Shown here in pieces: positions 7,198 to 15,820 of a DNA stretch of 64,000 nucleotides (position 1 is its first letter; each line of letters opens with the position of its first letter). The stretch is from a bacterium (GTDB taxonomy: Bacteria > Verrucomicrobiota > Kiritimatiellia > CAIKKV01 > CAITUY01), in assembly GCA_037143175.1 (NCBI GenBank), contig JBAWZF010000001.1, forward strand, positions 170,199 to 234,198. Reading direction: 5' to 3'. The translations under genes were made by a program, and so were the position numbers. Below the pieces are notes generated by a model. That model had not been told where the DNA came from and did not search any database. It saw only the letters and a program-made list of their open reading frames with translations.

Positions 7198-9498
7198 ATG
7201 GCAAAGGCAAACGATAACGACGCTCTGAAAAGCATTATGGTGACGTTCAAGGCGGAAGCCGAAGAACACCTCTTGGCTATTTCAGAAGGATTGACCGAAC
7301 TGCGACGGTTGCCGCCGTCCGGCGCGCGTGCTGAGCTTGTGGAGCGAATCTACCGCGATACGCACAGTCTCAAGGGCGCGGCCCGTTCCGTGGGCCTGGC
7401 GGCGATCGAGGCGATCTGCCAAGCGCTTGAGGACGTGTTTGCCACCGTAAAGAATACGGAACTGCCGGTCTCGGACGGCCTCCGTGCAGCCGTGCAGCCG
7501 GTTCTTGAAGAGGTTCACCGCCTGGTCGAGGGCCGGAAGACAATGGCCGCAAACACCTCGCAAATCGTTGCCGCCCTGAAGGCGGCGGTTGATTCGCAGC
7601 AGGCAACCGTGACGCCGATATCCGAACCTGAAGCGCCCGTTTCGAGACAGCTGTCTTTGCAGACCGGCGCAACACGCTCCGCCGCTGCAGTTGAAACCGA
7701 GGAACCCGGTGCGACCAATCATGAACCTCTTGCCGACACCGTGCGGGTCCCCGTCGCACGGCTTGAGGCGCTGCTCCGGTTGGCCGAGGAGTTGCTGCGT
7801 ATCGAGTTGATGTCGGCACAGAGATTGTCCGAAACCGCAACGCTCCTGGAGATGCACGGGGCGTGGACAAAACGGTGGAATGGACTGGTTTCCGCCAGCG
7901 CGTTGTCAGGGCGGGGCCTTGGCACAAGCGGTGCCGCCGTCGAACCGGAGCCCGCACCCGGCCCGGAGGAATGTTTCGCGGACGCCGGACGGGAACTGTC
8001 CACCTTCCACAGTGCCCTCAAGGGATTCTCGACACGGCTTGACGTGGACCGCCGCTGGACAGCCTCGATACTGGATCATCTCCTGGCGAGCGCCAAAGAA
8101 GTCCTTATGCTCCAGTTCTCGGTAATGGGGCAGATGCTGACACGCATGGCCGCGGAACTGTCACGCGCTGAATGCAAACAGGTGGCACTTACCGTACACG
8201 GAACCCACATTAAGATCGAAAAGCGGGTTCTTGACGAGATGAAGGACCCGCTGATTCACCTGATACGGAACTGTGTTGGGCATGGAATTGAGCCGGCCGA
8301 GGTGCGGCGGCGTTTGGGCAAACCTGAAAGCGGGACGATTACGGTATCCCTTTCACAACAGGACGGAAACAAGGTCGAGCTCTGCGTCGAGGACGACGGT
8401 GCGGGGATTGACTGCGCCAGGGTGAAAGCGTCGGCGATCAAGAGTGGACTGCTGGATGCCGCCGAGGCGGGAAACCTGGATGACGGTGAGGTCCTTCCGC
8501 TGATCTTCCGCTCGGGTGTGTCGACCAGTCCGATCATTACCTCCCTGTCCGGCCGCGGTTTGGGACTGGCCATCGTGAGCGAGAAGGTTGAGAAGTTGGG
8601 CGGGCGTGTCAGGGTGGACTCCACTCCCGGTCAAGGTACGCGAATCCGTCTGCTCCTGCCGGCGACGTTGGCAACGTTCCGTGGAACGCTTGTGCGTGCC
8701 GGCGACCGGTCGTTTGTCATGCCTACGGACAGCGTCGCGAAGGCCATCAGGTTCTCCGCCGATCAGATCCATTCGGCCGAAAACAGGGAGACGATCGCAT
8801 TCACCGGTCGGTCGATCTCGTTTGTCAAGCTGGCGGACGTTCTCGGCATCCCCGTCCGGCAGACTGGGGAGAACAAGGGTCAGGTGACCGCCCTTGTGGT
8901 TCATTCGGCGGGACGCCATATCGGCTTGGGTGTCAGTGAGGTTCTCGGGGAGCAGGAGATCCTGGTCAGGTCGCTCGGACCACAGTTGGCCAGTGTCACA
9001 AACATCTCGGGCGCCGCCATGCTGGGGTCCGGGGCGCTCGTGCCGATCCTGAATGTCGCCGACCTGATGCGCTCGGCCAGCGTTTCCGATGGCGCGCCGC
9101 GCCCCGCCGAGCATGCGCCTGACGCCTCGGGCGAAGTCAAGTCCCTGCTCGTCGTGGAAGACTCCGTTACCTCCCGCGTGCTGCTGAAAAGCATCCTGCA
9201 GGCGGCCGGATACGAGGTCACGACCGCCGTGGACGGCATGGATGCGTTCACCACGATGCGGACGACGCGCTTTGACCTGGTAGTCTCCGACTTGGAGATG
9301 CCGCGAATGAACGGGTTCGAACTGACCATGCGGATTCGACAAGACGCTGCGTTCAAAGAGATGCCGGTGGTGCTGGTCACGGCCAGGGAATCGCGCGAAG
9401 ACAAGGAGCGCGGCATCGAGTGTGGTGCCAACGCGTACATCGTGAAGAGCAGTTTCGACCAGACGAACCTGCTGTCCGTGATCGAGGGGCTGTTATGA
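7198..9498 (+). CDS. cheA: CheA-type hybrid histidine kinase with C-terminal receiver (WspE-like)
   Basis: From ATG 7198 the product is 766 residues. The HPt domain carries DTHSLKGAARSVGL, with phospho-His about residue 56. A linker, a dimerisation region and a HATPase follow (N box LIRNCVGHGIE, G1 DDGAGID, G2 GRGLGLAIV). A CheW-like domain (about 480-610) precedes a receiver (about 640-766) with LLVVEDSVT, phosphoacceptor Asp in VVSDLEMPRMNGFEL and Lys in YIVKSS. CheA-REC fusions are characteristic of Wsp/Frz-like alternative chemosensory pathways. Its own CheW-like domain might partly compensate for the lost CheWs. GTG 7144 would add 18 residues encoded by the tandem repeat, and I consider it unlikely. 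The stop overlaps the cheB start (ATGA). Confidence 0.93.
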   Translation: MAKANDNDALKSIMVTFKAEAEEHLLAISEGLTELRRLPPSGARAELVERIYRDTHSLKGAARSVGLAAIEAICQALEDVFATVKNTELPVSDGLRAAVQPVLEEVHRLVEGRKTMAANTSQIVAALKAAVDSQQATVTPISEPEAPVSRQLSLQTGATRSAAAVETEEPGATNHEPLADTVRVPVARLEALLRLAEELLRIELMSAQRLSETATLLEMHGAWTKRWNGLVSASALSGRGLGTSGAAVEPEPAPGPEECFADAGRELSTFHSALKGFSTRLDVDRRWTASILDHLLASAKEVLMLQFSVMGQMLTRMAAELSRAECKQVALTVHGTHIKIEKRVLDEMKDPLIHLIRNCVGHGIEPAEVRRRLGKPESGTITVSLSQQDGNKVELCVEDDGAGIDCARVKASAIKSGLLDAAEAGNLDDGEVLPLIFRSGVSTSPIITSLSGRGLGLAIVSEKVEKLGGRVRVDSTPGQGTRIRLLLPATLATFRGTLVRAGDRSFVMPTDSVAKAIRFSADQIHSAENRETIAFTGRSISFVKLADVLGIPVRQTGENKGQVTALVVHSAGRHIGLGVSEVLGEQEILVRSLGPQLASVTNISGAAMLGSGALVPILNVADLMRSASVSDGAPRPAEHAPDASGEVKSLLVVEDSVTSRVLLKSILQAAGYEVTTAVDGMDAFTTMRTTRFDLVVSDLEMPRMNGFELTMRIRQDAAFKEMPVVLVTARESREDKERGIECGANAYIVKSSFDQTNLLSVIEGLL

Positions 9499-10580
9499 AT
9501 GCTGACGTCAAGAAAACAAAGGTTCTCATCGTCGACGATTCGCCGACGGTTCTGGAACACCTGACGCGCATCTTCAACGCGACAGAACGGCTGAAGGTGA
9601 TCGGCACGGCCCGCAACGGCAGGGAAGCGGTTGAGTTTGTGCACCACATACGACCCGACATCATCACCATGGATGTTAATATGCCGGTGATGAACGGGCT
9701 TGAGGCCACGCGCGAGATCATGTCCACCGATCCTATTCCCATCGTGATTCTCAGTGCGAGTTGGGAACCGGGTGAAGTTCAGAAGAGTTTCTTGGCCGTA
9801 GAAGCCGGGGCGCTGGCTTCGTTCGCCAAACCGTCCGGGGTGGCGAGCGCAGACAGCGCCGAATCCATACGCGAGCTGGTGGCCAATATCGAGGCTCTGG
9901 CGCGCATCAAGCTGGTGCGCAGGCGCGGCCCTTCGACATTTTCGTCACTCAACGAAAACAGAGCGGCCTCTCCGGTCAATAACGGCCGCCGGCTTCGGAA
10001 CCCGGGGATCGTAGTCATCGGTGTCTCCACCGGAGGGCCACCGGTACTCCAGTGCATCCTGGCCGGACTCGAAAAGGACTTCAGGTTCTCGGTCCTTGTC
10101 GTGCAGCACATATCGAAAGGCTTCACCCAGGGACTCGCGGACTGGCTTGGCGGCACATCGGCACTTCCCGTCGCGCTCGGAAGGCAGGGCGATCTGCTCA
10201 ACCCCGGGCAGGTCATCATTGCCCCGGAAGACCACCACATGGAAGTCGGCGCCGATGAGCAAGTCGTCCTTACCGTGGATGAGCCGGAACAGGGCCTGCG
10301 GCCCGCAGCGTCGCGCTTGTTCCATTCCGCAGCCGCCCTCTATGGCAACCGCACCATCGCGGTGCTTCTTACGGGCATGGGAAATGACGGCGCACGCGAA
10401 ATGCTGGATATCAAGAACCAGGGCGGAGTGACGATTGCGCAGGACGAGAAAAGCTGCGTTGTCTATGGCATGCCCAAAGCCGCCATACAACTGAATGCGG
10501 TTAAGCACGTCCTGTCTCCGGAGGAGATTGTAAAGATGCTGAACCGGCTGTCCGGGGAGATGGAGAGGACAACACTATGA
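9495..10580 (+). CDS. cheB: CheB receptor glutamate methylesterase (WspF-like)
   Basis: ATG 9495 overlaps the cheA stop. The 361-residue protein has an N-terminal receiver (phosphoacceptor Asp60 in ITMDVNMPVMNGLEA; acidic pair VDDS 13-16; Lys112) and a C-terminal methylesterase domain. The catalytic triad is visible as Ser178 (GVSTGGPP), His205 (VVQHIS) and Asp298 (LTGMGNDGA). It removes methyl groups added by CheR and so sets adaptation of the receptor encoded upstream. All key residues are present, in contrast to the damaged cheW genes. The stop overlaps the next gene (ATGA, 10577-10580). Confidence 0.94.
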   Translation: MNADVKKTKVLIVDDSPTVLEHLTRIFNATERLKVIGTARNGREAVEFVHHIRPDIITMDVNMPVMNGLEATREIMSTDPIPIVILSASWEPGEVQKSFLAVEAGALASFAKPSGVASADSAESIRELVANIEALARIKLVRRRGPSTFSSLNENRAASPVNNGRRLRNPGIVVIGVSTGGPPVLQCILAGLEKDFRFSVLVVQHISKGFTQGLADWLGGTSALPVALGRQGDLLNPGQVIIAPEDHHMEVGADEQVVLTVDEPEQGLRPAASRLFHSAAALYGNRTIAVLLTGMGNDGAREMLDIKNQGGVTIAQDEKSCVVYGMPKAAIQLNAVKHVLSPEEIVKMLNRLSGEMERTTL

Positions 10581-12256
10581 AAAAGCAAGAAACGAACGCA
10601 ATGCCTCTTCCAAAAGACGTGCTGATTGTCGAAGACAGTGCCACCCAGGCCGCCGTGCTCAAGAGCGCTTTGGAAGGGCACGGCTGGTGCGTCCGCGTCG
10701 CCCGCGATGGCGTCATGGCGCTGGAAATGGCCCGCCTCAGCAAGCCGGATATCGTGGTCAGCGACATTCGTATGCCGAAAATGGACGGTTACGCCCTCTC
10801 AAAAGCGATCAAGACCGACCCGGCCCTGCATGATGTGCCGGTGGTGCTGTTCACTTCGCTGTCACAGTCGAGCGATATCGTTCACGCCATCAACAGCCGG
10901 GCTGACTACTATTTCCTGAAGCAGTGGGATCATGACGATCTGATTGCCAAAATCGCATCCGTTCTGGATACGTACCAACCGTTGTCCGACCATGGCCAGG
11001 ACGGACTCACTGTGCGTTTCGAGGGGAAAGCCTACACGATCGAGGCCAATGCTCATCAGCCACTGAGCCTTCTGCTATCCACCTACGAGATTGCGGTTCA
11101 GCAATCCCTGAAGCTTGCGGCTGCCCGGGACAAATTACGGGAAGCCAGCGAATTCGCCGAGAGCGTCATCAACACCGTGCGTGAACCCCTGATTTCTTTG
11201 GATCAAGACCTCAGGGTGGTCGCCGTCAACCGCTCCTTCTGTGCATTCTTCAAGGTAAAACCCGAAGAGACGGTGGGACAGCTTGTCTATGATCTGGGAA
11301 ATGGCCAGTGGAATATTCCCAAACTGCGGGAACTGCTGGAAACCATCCTTCCGCAAAAGACAACCTTCGATAACTATGAGGTGGAACACGATTTTTCCAC
11401 CATTGGCCGGCGCATCATGCTTCTGAATGCCCGGCAAATTCAAAGAGGGTTTGGCAAGGAACGGATCATCCTTCTGGCTATCGAGGATATTACCGAGCGT
11501 AAGGAGATAGAAGCCGGCTTGGAAAACGCCCATGAAGAGTTAAGTCGAGCTGCTCGGGCAAAAACGGAATTCCTGGCCAATATGTCGCATGAGCTCAGGA
11601 CACCGCTTAACTCCATTAACGGTTTCTCTGAGGTATTATACGACGAGACGTTCGGACCGCTTAATGAGAAGCAGAAAAAATACGTTACCAATGTTCTAGT
11701 CAGCGGAAAGCACCTTATCTTACTGATTAATCAGATACTTGATATGGCAAAAGTTGAGTCCGGAAAGATGACGCTGGCTTTATCCAGCTTACCCCTGAAA
11801 AGCCTGTTACATGAGATGGCGCTGCTGGTAGCGGATGTGGTCGGCAAGAAGAAACTGCAGATGGTGCTCGAAATAGCCGAAGATCTGCCGTCAATTGACG
11901 CGGATGAGCTCAAGGTGAAACAGATCATTTACAACCTGCTTTCGAACGCAGTTAAGTTTTCAGCCGATGGTGGCACCATTGGCATGCAGGCAAGGAAAGC
12001 TGATTCAGAGATAGAAATAGTGGTTTGGGACAAGGGGATCGGTATCGCACCTGAAAACATGGAGAAAATATTCGAAGGTTTTTTCCGTGTCAATACCCCC
12101 TATTCCCGGGTAACTGAGGGGACCGGACTGGGTTTGCCGCTCTCTAGAAAACTGGTTGAGCTGCATGGCGGGAAGCTTGCTGCAGAATCAGAGGGGCTGA
12201 ATAAAGGCACCTCGGTCCGATTTACTCTGCCTATTGTAGCCCGGAAGGAACCCTGA
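10577..12256 (+). CDS. REC-PAS hybrid sensor histidine kinase, last gene of the chemosensory operon
   Basis: This 559-residue protein has a receiver (13-130, VLIVEDSAT, phosphoacceptor Asp63 in VVSDIRMPKMDGYAL), a PAS domain (about 190-310) and a HisKA domain with His338 in NMSHELRTPLNSI. A HATPase follows (N box IIYNLLSNAVKFS, G1 WDKGIGI, G2 GTGLGLPLSRKL). In Wsp operons the output is a REC-GGDEF diguanylate cyclase. Here a REC-fed kinase takes that slot, so the signal probably passes from CheA to this receiver and on by phosphorelay. The convergent minus-strand genes (12886-15728) hold receivers and DHp-like domains without ATPase and are natural partners (inference). Copy B of the dispersed repeat begins 17 bases after the stop. 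Confidence 0.92.
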   Translation: MKKQETNAMPLPKDVLIVEDSATQAAVLKSALEGHGWCVRVARDGVMALEMARLSKPDIVVSDIRMPKMDGYALSKAIKTDPALHDVPVVLFTSLSQSSDIVHAINSRADYYFLKQWDHDDLIAKIASVLDTYQPLSDHGQDGLTVRFEGKAYTIEANAHQPLSLLLSTYEIAVQQSLKLAAARDKLREASEFAESVINTVREPLISLDQDLRVVAVNRSFCAFFKVKPEETVGQLVYDLGNGQWNIPKLRELLETILPQKTTFDNYEVEHDFSTIGRRIMLLNARQIQRGFGKERIILLAIEDITERKEIEAGLENAHEELSRAARAKTEFLANMSHELRTPLNSINGFSEVLYDETFGPLNEKQKKYVTNVLVSGKHLILLINQILDMAKVESGKMTLALSSLPLKSLLHEMALLVADVVGKKKLQMVLEIAEDLPSIDADELKVKQIIYNLLSNAVKFSADGGTIGMQARKADSEIEIVVWDKGIGIAPENMEKIFEGFFRVNTPYSRVTEGTGLGLPLSRKLVELHGGKLAAESEGLNKGTSVRFTLPIVARKEP

Positions 12257-12273
12257 GATCTGGAGGCTGCTTT

Positions 12274-12291
12274 CTATGGGGTGTAACCCTA
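12274..12291 (+). repeat. Dispersed 18-bp repeat, copy B
   Basis: Exact consensus CTATGGGGTGTAACCCTA, 17 bases after the kinase stop codon. It lies between the kinase gene and the 3' end of the minus-strand gene at 12319. Confidence 0.75.
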
Positions 12292-12318
12292 TCGATTATT
12301 CCTCGTGTTTGCGCGGAC

Positions 12319-12768
12319 TCAAAGGTCGTCGTGTGTCAGATCTATGAAGAAGAATCCAGCCAACAGGTCAAATATTTCCAATGGCTCGACCCCGACATCA
12401 ATCCCGACGACGAGAGCTTGAATGCCCACGCCGATTTCCGCAGGGCCGTAATCCGGATCAACCCCTCCGGACACCGTGGCATCGACGACACTGGCTTGAA
12501 CGCCGTTTCGGCTCTCAAACCCAATCGGGAGCTTAGGAAAGGGGCGGTTGCGTGGCCCGGGCAAACCAGCATATACAGAGGCGTACGACCCCACGAAAGC
12601 AGAAGCCATTTTTGTCGCCCGTACATCCACCGCTAATCCCGATCCCACGCGAACACGGAGCCGGACAATGTCGAAGACATCCAGTACGCGGTTGGGTATA
12701 TACATGACAATCTTGTGCAATACGCCGTGGGATTCGGTGGTCTTGGCCGCTTGCTCTTCCGCTGCCAC
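12319..12768 (-). CDS. Conserved hypothetical protein, 5' end apparently replaced by repeat DNA
   Basis: The frame encodes about 149 residues from GTG 12768 and ends at 12319. It has alternating hydrophobic, glycine-rich beta-like segments (VRVGSGLAVDVRATK, GSYASVYAGLPGP, DPDYGPAEIGVGI, ALVVGIDVGVEPLEI), which suggest an exported or outer-membrane-associated protein. I cannot name the family. The in-frame sequence just upstream of the GTG reads TPCFGVAAEEQA, which looks like the tail of a signal peptide. The hydrophobic core that should precede it is replaced by copy C of the dispersed repeat. It therefore looks like a 5'-truncated gene, with repeat copies on both sides. The start codon given is only the first possible one. 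Confidence 0.5.
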   Translation of the reverse strand: MAAEEQAAKTTESHGVLHKIVMYIPNRVLDVFDIVRLRVRVGSGLAVDVRATKMASAFVGSYASVYAGLPGPRNRPFPKLPIGFESRNGVQASVVDATVSGGVDPDYGPAEIGVGIQALVVGIDVGVEPLEIFDLLAGFFFIDLTHDDL

Positions 12769-12799
12769 TCCAAAGCACGGGGTACTTATAACCCGTGGG

Positions 12800-12814
12800 A
12801 AGGGGTTAACCCTA
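12800..12814. repeat. Dispersed repeat, copy C (shortened)
   Basis: AAGGGGTTAACCCTA, a near-palindromic, shortened member of the CTATGGGGTGTAACCCTA family; it fits in either orientation. It sits where the signal peptide of the gene at 12319-12768 should be encoded. Confidence 0.55.
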
Positions 12815-12885
12815 CTCGAATCAGGCGAGCATCGTCCCTCGGCAACCCTCTTTTCAACATAAGGGCCGAATGTATGAACGGGTTT

Positions 12886-14514
12886 TCAACGGGCAGTGAG
12901 GAGTTCCCTATCCGGTGCCAGGCCTTTTGGCACTCCTACAATCACGATCAGCCTATCCAGAAGCTGTTTTGCGCTCGCGCCACTCTCTTCCGCCATTTGA
13001 AACATTTCTTTTTGCTGTTCATTGACCTGGCCAAGATAGCCAGCGGCCGCCATTTGGATCACGCCACTCATCACAGTAATAGGCTGACACAACTCCTGAA
13101 GGATTTCGGCAAGGATTACCAGGAGGGCCGCCAGGGTCTGTTTGCGTTTAGTCCGTTCCGGCTCTTCCGGCTCTTCCAGGTCTTCCGATGCTTCGATATA
13201 GTCCTGAATCTGTTTGCCAAGATTCTCGATTTTCTTCCCGGTTTTGCTCGCAAGGGTCCCGGAAACCTTATTCACCTGCGACACAACATCAGTGATCGCA
13301 GTTGGATCCGACTTGCCGGCACTGACCATTTCATCCAATTTCGTGAGAAGGGCGATAATCTCACTCACACCGCCGGGGGCGGAGACCTCCGCAGCCTTCA
13401 TCAGGAGCGTCCGCCAATCGCTGGACGATATCCCTTCCGCAGAGAGCTGCTTACCCAGGCCGCGTTCAACTGCTTGTTCTTCGCCCATAGCCTTGATCTG
13501 CTGCACGAGATCTTTCTCGGCCCTGGCAAACGAAGCGTATTTCTTCGCGTACTCGGATGCGATGGCCTTGATTTCAACTTCCCCCAGCATTTCATTGATG
13601 GCCGTTGAGATCGCGATCTCCGTACCGGGCGCGGCAGGAGGTTCGAGCCCCTTCACGCTGCGCAGGATATCCTTCCCCAGCAACAGCAGGTTTTTCTTCA
13701 AGGCGGTTTTCCGTTTTGCACTCGCAATCGGCTTCTCCTTCAGCAGAGCGTGACGAACCCGGTTGAGACGCGCGACAACAATGTCAGCCAGAGATTCCGG
13801 CTCACCAGATGGCGTCATTTTCCTGGGTTGTACCACCGCCATCTCCATGATGAATCGGGCAAGTCGCTCGGGGTCCGAAAGCAACATGGTTGCCAGATCT
13901 TTGGACGCCTGCTCACCGTCGACAAGGCCATCGCTCTTCAGAAACGCCATAATCTGCTCAACGACGCCTTTCTTGCCTTCCTCGGCTTTCGCATCTTCAA
14001 TGAGACTTTCCGGGGCTTTCTCAGCGTTCTTGAGAACAACCTCCTCATGTTCAGTAACCGTGCGATACGTCACTGTCAATGCGGAGATGTGCTCGACGCC
14101 ATGCTCCGCCAAGGCCTGTCGCATACCCTCACCTTCAGAATCCGCAACCGGCACGCCTGTGAACATGATCTCGATCAGTTTGCCATACTCTTCCCGCGTC
14201 AGACCCTTTAACATGGCAAGTCCGGCTAGTTCAACGTCGGTTAACCGTTTGGCAAGGACATTGATGAAGGATTCGGTCGTTCCCGCCGGCTCGCCCTCGA
14301 CAAGCAGCACACCGTCAGCCATATCAAAGTTGATGCGCTCACAAATCTCCAGTATCGGCGCCAGTAAATTGTAAGACTTGTCAATAGATTCAATGGTGAG
14401 TTTATGATGCGGACCATACATGTCGCTGTTTGCGAAAATCCTCCCCATCAGCCGCAACAACTCTCTGCTGGCGGCCACCGGGCGGTTTGATCCTGTTGAG
14501 TTATCCACGTTCAA
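12886..14514 (-). CDS. Large protein with C-terminal DHp-like (HisKA-like) helices and no ATPase domain
   Basis: This 542-residue protein has no signal peptide or membrane helix. The N-terminal 130 residues (ASRELLRLMGRIFANSDMYG, LLVEGEPAG, KRLTDVELAGLAML, LTREEYGKLI) resemble a domain seen at the front of some HD-type signalling proteins. The middle (about 150-440) is charged, Lys/Glu-rich and helical. The last 80 residues (LAEILQELCQPITVMSGVIQ, GQVNEQQKEMFQM) align by eye to a HisKA dimerisation helix pair, but the His of the H box is replaced (ELCQP where kinases have ELRQP or HELRTP). No HATPase follows. It ends a minus-strand set with two receivers and a DHp-only protein, so a docking or scaffold role in a phosphorelay is a reasonable guess. 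Confidence 0.6.
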   Translation of the reverse strand: MNVDNSTGSNRPVAASRELLRLMGRIFANSDMYGPHHKLTIESIDKSYNLLAPILEICERINFDMADGVLLVEGEPAGTTESFINVLAKRLTDVELAGLAMLKGLTREEYGKLIEIMFTGVPVADSEGEGMRQALAEHGVEHISALTVTYRTVTEHEEVVLKNAEKAPESLIEDAKAEEGKKGVVEQIMAFLKSDGLVDGEQASKDLATMLLSDPERLARFIMEMAVVQPRKMTPSGEPESLADIVVARLNRVRHALLKEKPIASAKRKTALKKNLLLLGKDILRSVKGLEPPAAPGTEIAISTAINEMLGEVEIKAIASEYAKKYASFARAEKDLVQQIKAMGEEQAVERGLGKQLSAEGISSSDWRTLLMKAAEVSAPGGVSEIIALLTKLDEMVSAGKSDPTAITDVVSQVNKVSGTLASKTGKKIENLGKQIQDYIEASEDLEEPEEPERTKRKQTLAALLVILAEILQELCQPITVMSGVIQMAAAGYLGQVNEQQKEMFQMAEESGASAKQLLDRLIVIVGVPKGLAPDRELLTAR

Positions 14515-14519
14515 GTTCC

Positions 14520-14978
14520 TTAAATTTCTTTACCTGCCACCCAGGCGATGATCTCTTTTACTAGAGCTTTCTCGTTTTCATCCGGAATAGCGGGAGGTTG
14601 TTTCAATGCCTGTTTTATCTTTTCCAGGAGGGTGTCTACCACGAAGGGCTTGATAAGAAACGGGTAATTCAACGCCTGGAGAGAATCCTTGACCTTTCTC
14701 TCCTGCTCAGGCCCGACCTCATCAAACCCGGTTATGAAAAGGACGGGAATTCGACTGGTGCGCAATGATGTCCTCAAGTTCTCATAGACTTTAAACCCTC
14801 CGCCACCGGGAAGCCTGATGTCCAGAATAATGAGATGGGGTCTTTTCTCCTGCGCTATGGACACAGCCGTCATCGCGTCATAGGCCGTCGACACTTCATA
14901 GTTGTTGGCCATCAAACGAGTACTTAACAGGTACACAAAATCAACATCGTCATCCACAATTAGAATTCGCTGTGACAT
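14520..14978 (-). CDS. Single-domain response regulator
   Basis: From ATG 14978 (preceded by GGAAAGGAGAACTCCTC) the protein is 152 residues and is a stand-alone receiver. It has acidic residues in LIVDDDVDF (7-15), phosphoacceptor Asp53 (IILDIRLPGGGGF), a Thr in LFITGF and Lys110 (FLIKPF). A 30-residue helical tail follows. It has no DNA-binding or enzymatic output. The start lies inside the upstream receiver gene (29-base overlap), so the two are translationally coupled. Single-domain receivers commonly shuttle phosphate or bind a target protein, here perhaps the 542-residue protein whose gene starts 5 bases downstream. Confidence 0.88.
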   Translation of the reverse strand: MSQRILIVDDDVDFVYLLSTRLMANNYEVSTAYDAMTAVSIAQEKRPHLIILDIRLPGGGGFKVYENLRTSLRTSRIPVLFITGFDEVGPEQERKVKDSLQALNYPFLIKPFVVDTLLEKIKQALKQPPAIPDENEKALVKEIIAWVAGKEI

Positions 14979-15369
14979 GAGGAGTTCTCCTTTCCAACAG
15001 ACTTCCAATTCCTTCCAGAAGAGATCCCGGATCGCACGGTTTGGCCATGTATCCTTCGGCACCGCACTCTGCAGCCTGATCCTTGTCGACCTGCCGACTG
15101 TTGGCTGACATCACAATGATGGGAATCTCACGAATGGACACTTCCGACTTCAACCTTCGACACACAGCACATCCATCCAGATCCGGCAACCCCATATCGA
15201 GCAGGATCAACGCGGGCTTCTCCCGTAGTGCAAGTTTGATGGCGGTCTCCCCATTGCTGGCCGTGACCACCTCGTAGCCGTTGCTCCGCAACCGCGCTCC
15301 CACCAGAAGCAGCAGATCGTCATTATCATCAACCATAAGAATTTTTGCGACTGGTTGCCCCTTTTTCAT
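14950..15369 (-). CDS. Single-domain response regulator
   Basis: This 139-residue receiver has LMVDDNDDLL (acidic pair 14-15), phosphoacceptor Asp58 (LILLDMGLPDLDG), a switch Ser in IIVMSANS and Lys110 (GYMAKPCDPG). A short tail with no output domain follows. It overlaps the DHp-only gene upstream by 4 bases and the next receiver gene by 29 bases. Two adjacent stand-alone receivers with one DHp-only partner suggest a branched relay. The partner kinase with ATP-binding capacity is not in this operon. Confidence 0.9.
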   Translation of the reverse strand: MKKGQPVAKILMVDDNDDLLLLVGARLRSNGYEVVTASNGETAIKLALREKPALILLDMGLPDLDGCAVCRRLKSEVSIREIPIIVMSANSRQVDKDQAAECGAEGYMAKPCDPGSLLEGIGSLLERRTPHVTANSNCG

Positions 15370-15728
15370 ACAGACCTTCCCCCGTCCAGTTTCCTGTCGG
15401 GCTGCTGATTCACTTGATCAAAAGTTTTGCCGAATTCGATCTTACCGGACCCGACCCGTGACATGTCCACCAGTTCGCTGATAAGATTCCCCATCCGCAT
15501 GCAATTTCTATGGGCGATCTCAAGAATTTTTTTCTGCTCCACTCCAATCTCACCATGAAGCCCGTCGACCACCTGGGCCACCGCTTCAGTAATATTGCTG
15601 AGGGGTGTGCGTAGTTCATGGGTGGCAAAGGACACAAACTCCGTTTTCATCCTATTGACCTCACTCATGACACAGGCTTTCCCCGCATGTCGCTTCGTAT
15701 TTTTCGATGATTTTGCCATCTTGTTCAT
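15366..15728 (-). CDS. DHp-only (HisKA) protein, truncated or stand-alone phosphotransfer module
   Basis: The 120-residue product contains a full HisKA dimerisation domain (about 24-95). Its H box is FATHELRTPLSNITEA, with His37, and the second helix is KILEIAHRNCMRMGNLISEL followed by VDMSRVGSGKIEF. It ends shortly after the second helix. No HATPase is encoded before the stop or in the overlapping genes, and the N-terminal input domain is also absent. It may be the remains of a larger kinase or a real phosphotransfer protein; its 4-base overlap with the next receiver gene suggests it is still translated. Upstream lies AT-rich DNA and then repeat copy D. Confidence 0.72.
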   Translation of the reverse strand: MNKMAKSSKNTKRHAGKACVMSEVNRMKTEFVSFATHELRTPLSNITEAVAQVVDGLHGEIGVEQKKILEIAHRNCMRMGNLISELVDMSRVGSGKIEFGKTFDQVNQQPDRKLDGGRSV

Positions 15729-15820
15729 GTCACTTTACATAAAATTATCAAAATATTGTCACAGCTTTGTTCTTAAAATCATCCTTGGACTGATATTACG
15801 TAATGAAATGCCGTCTGGGC

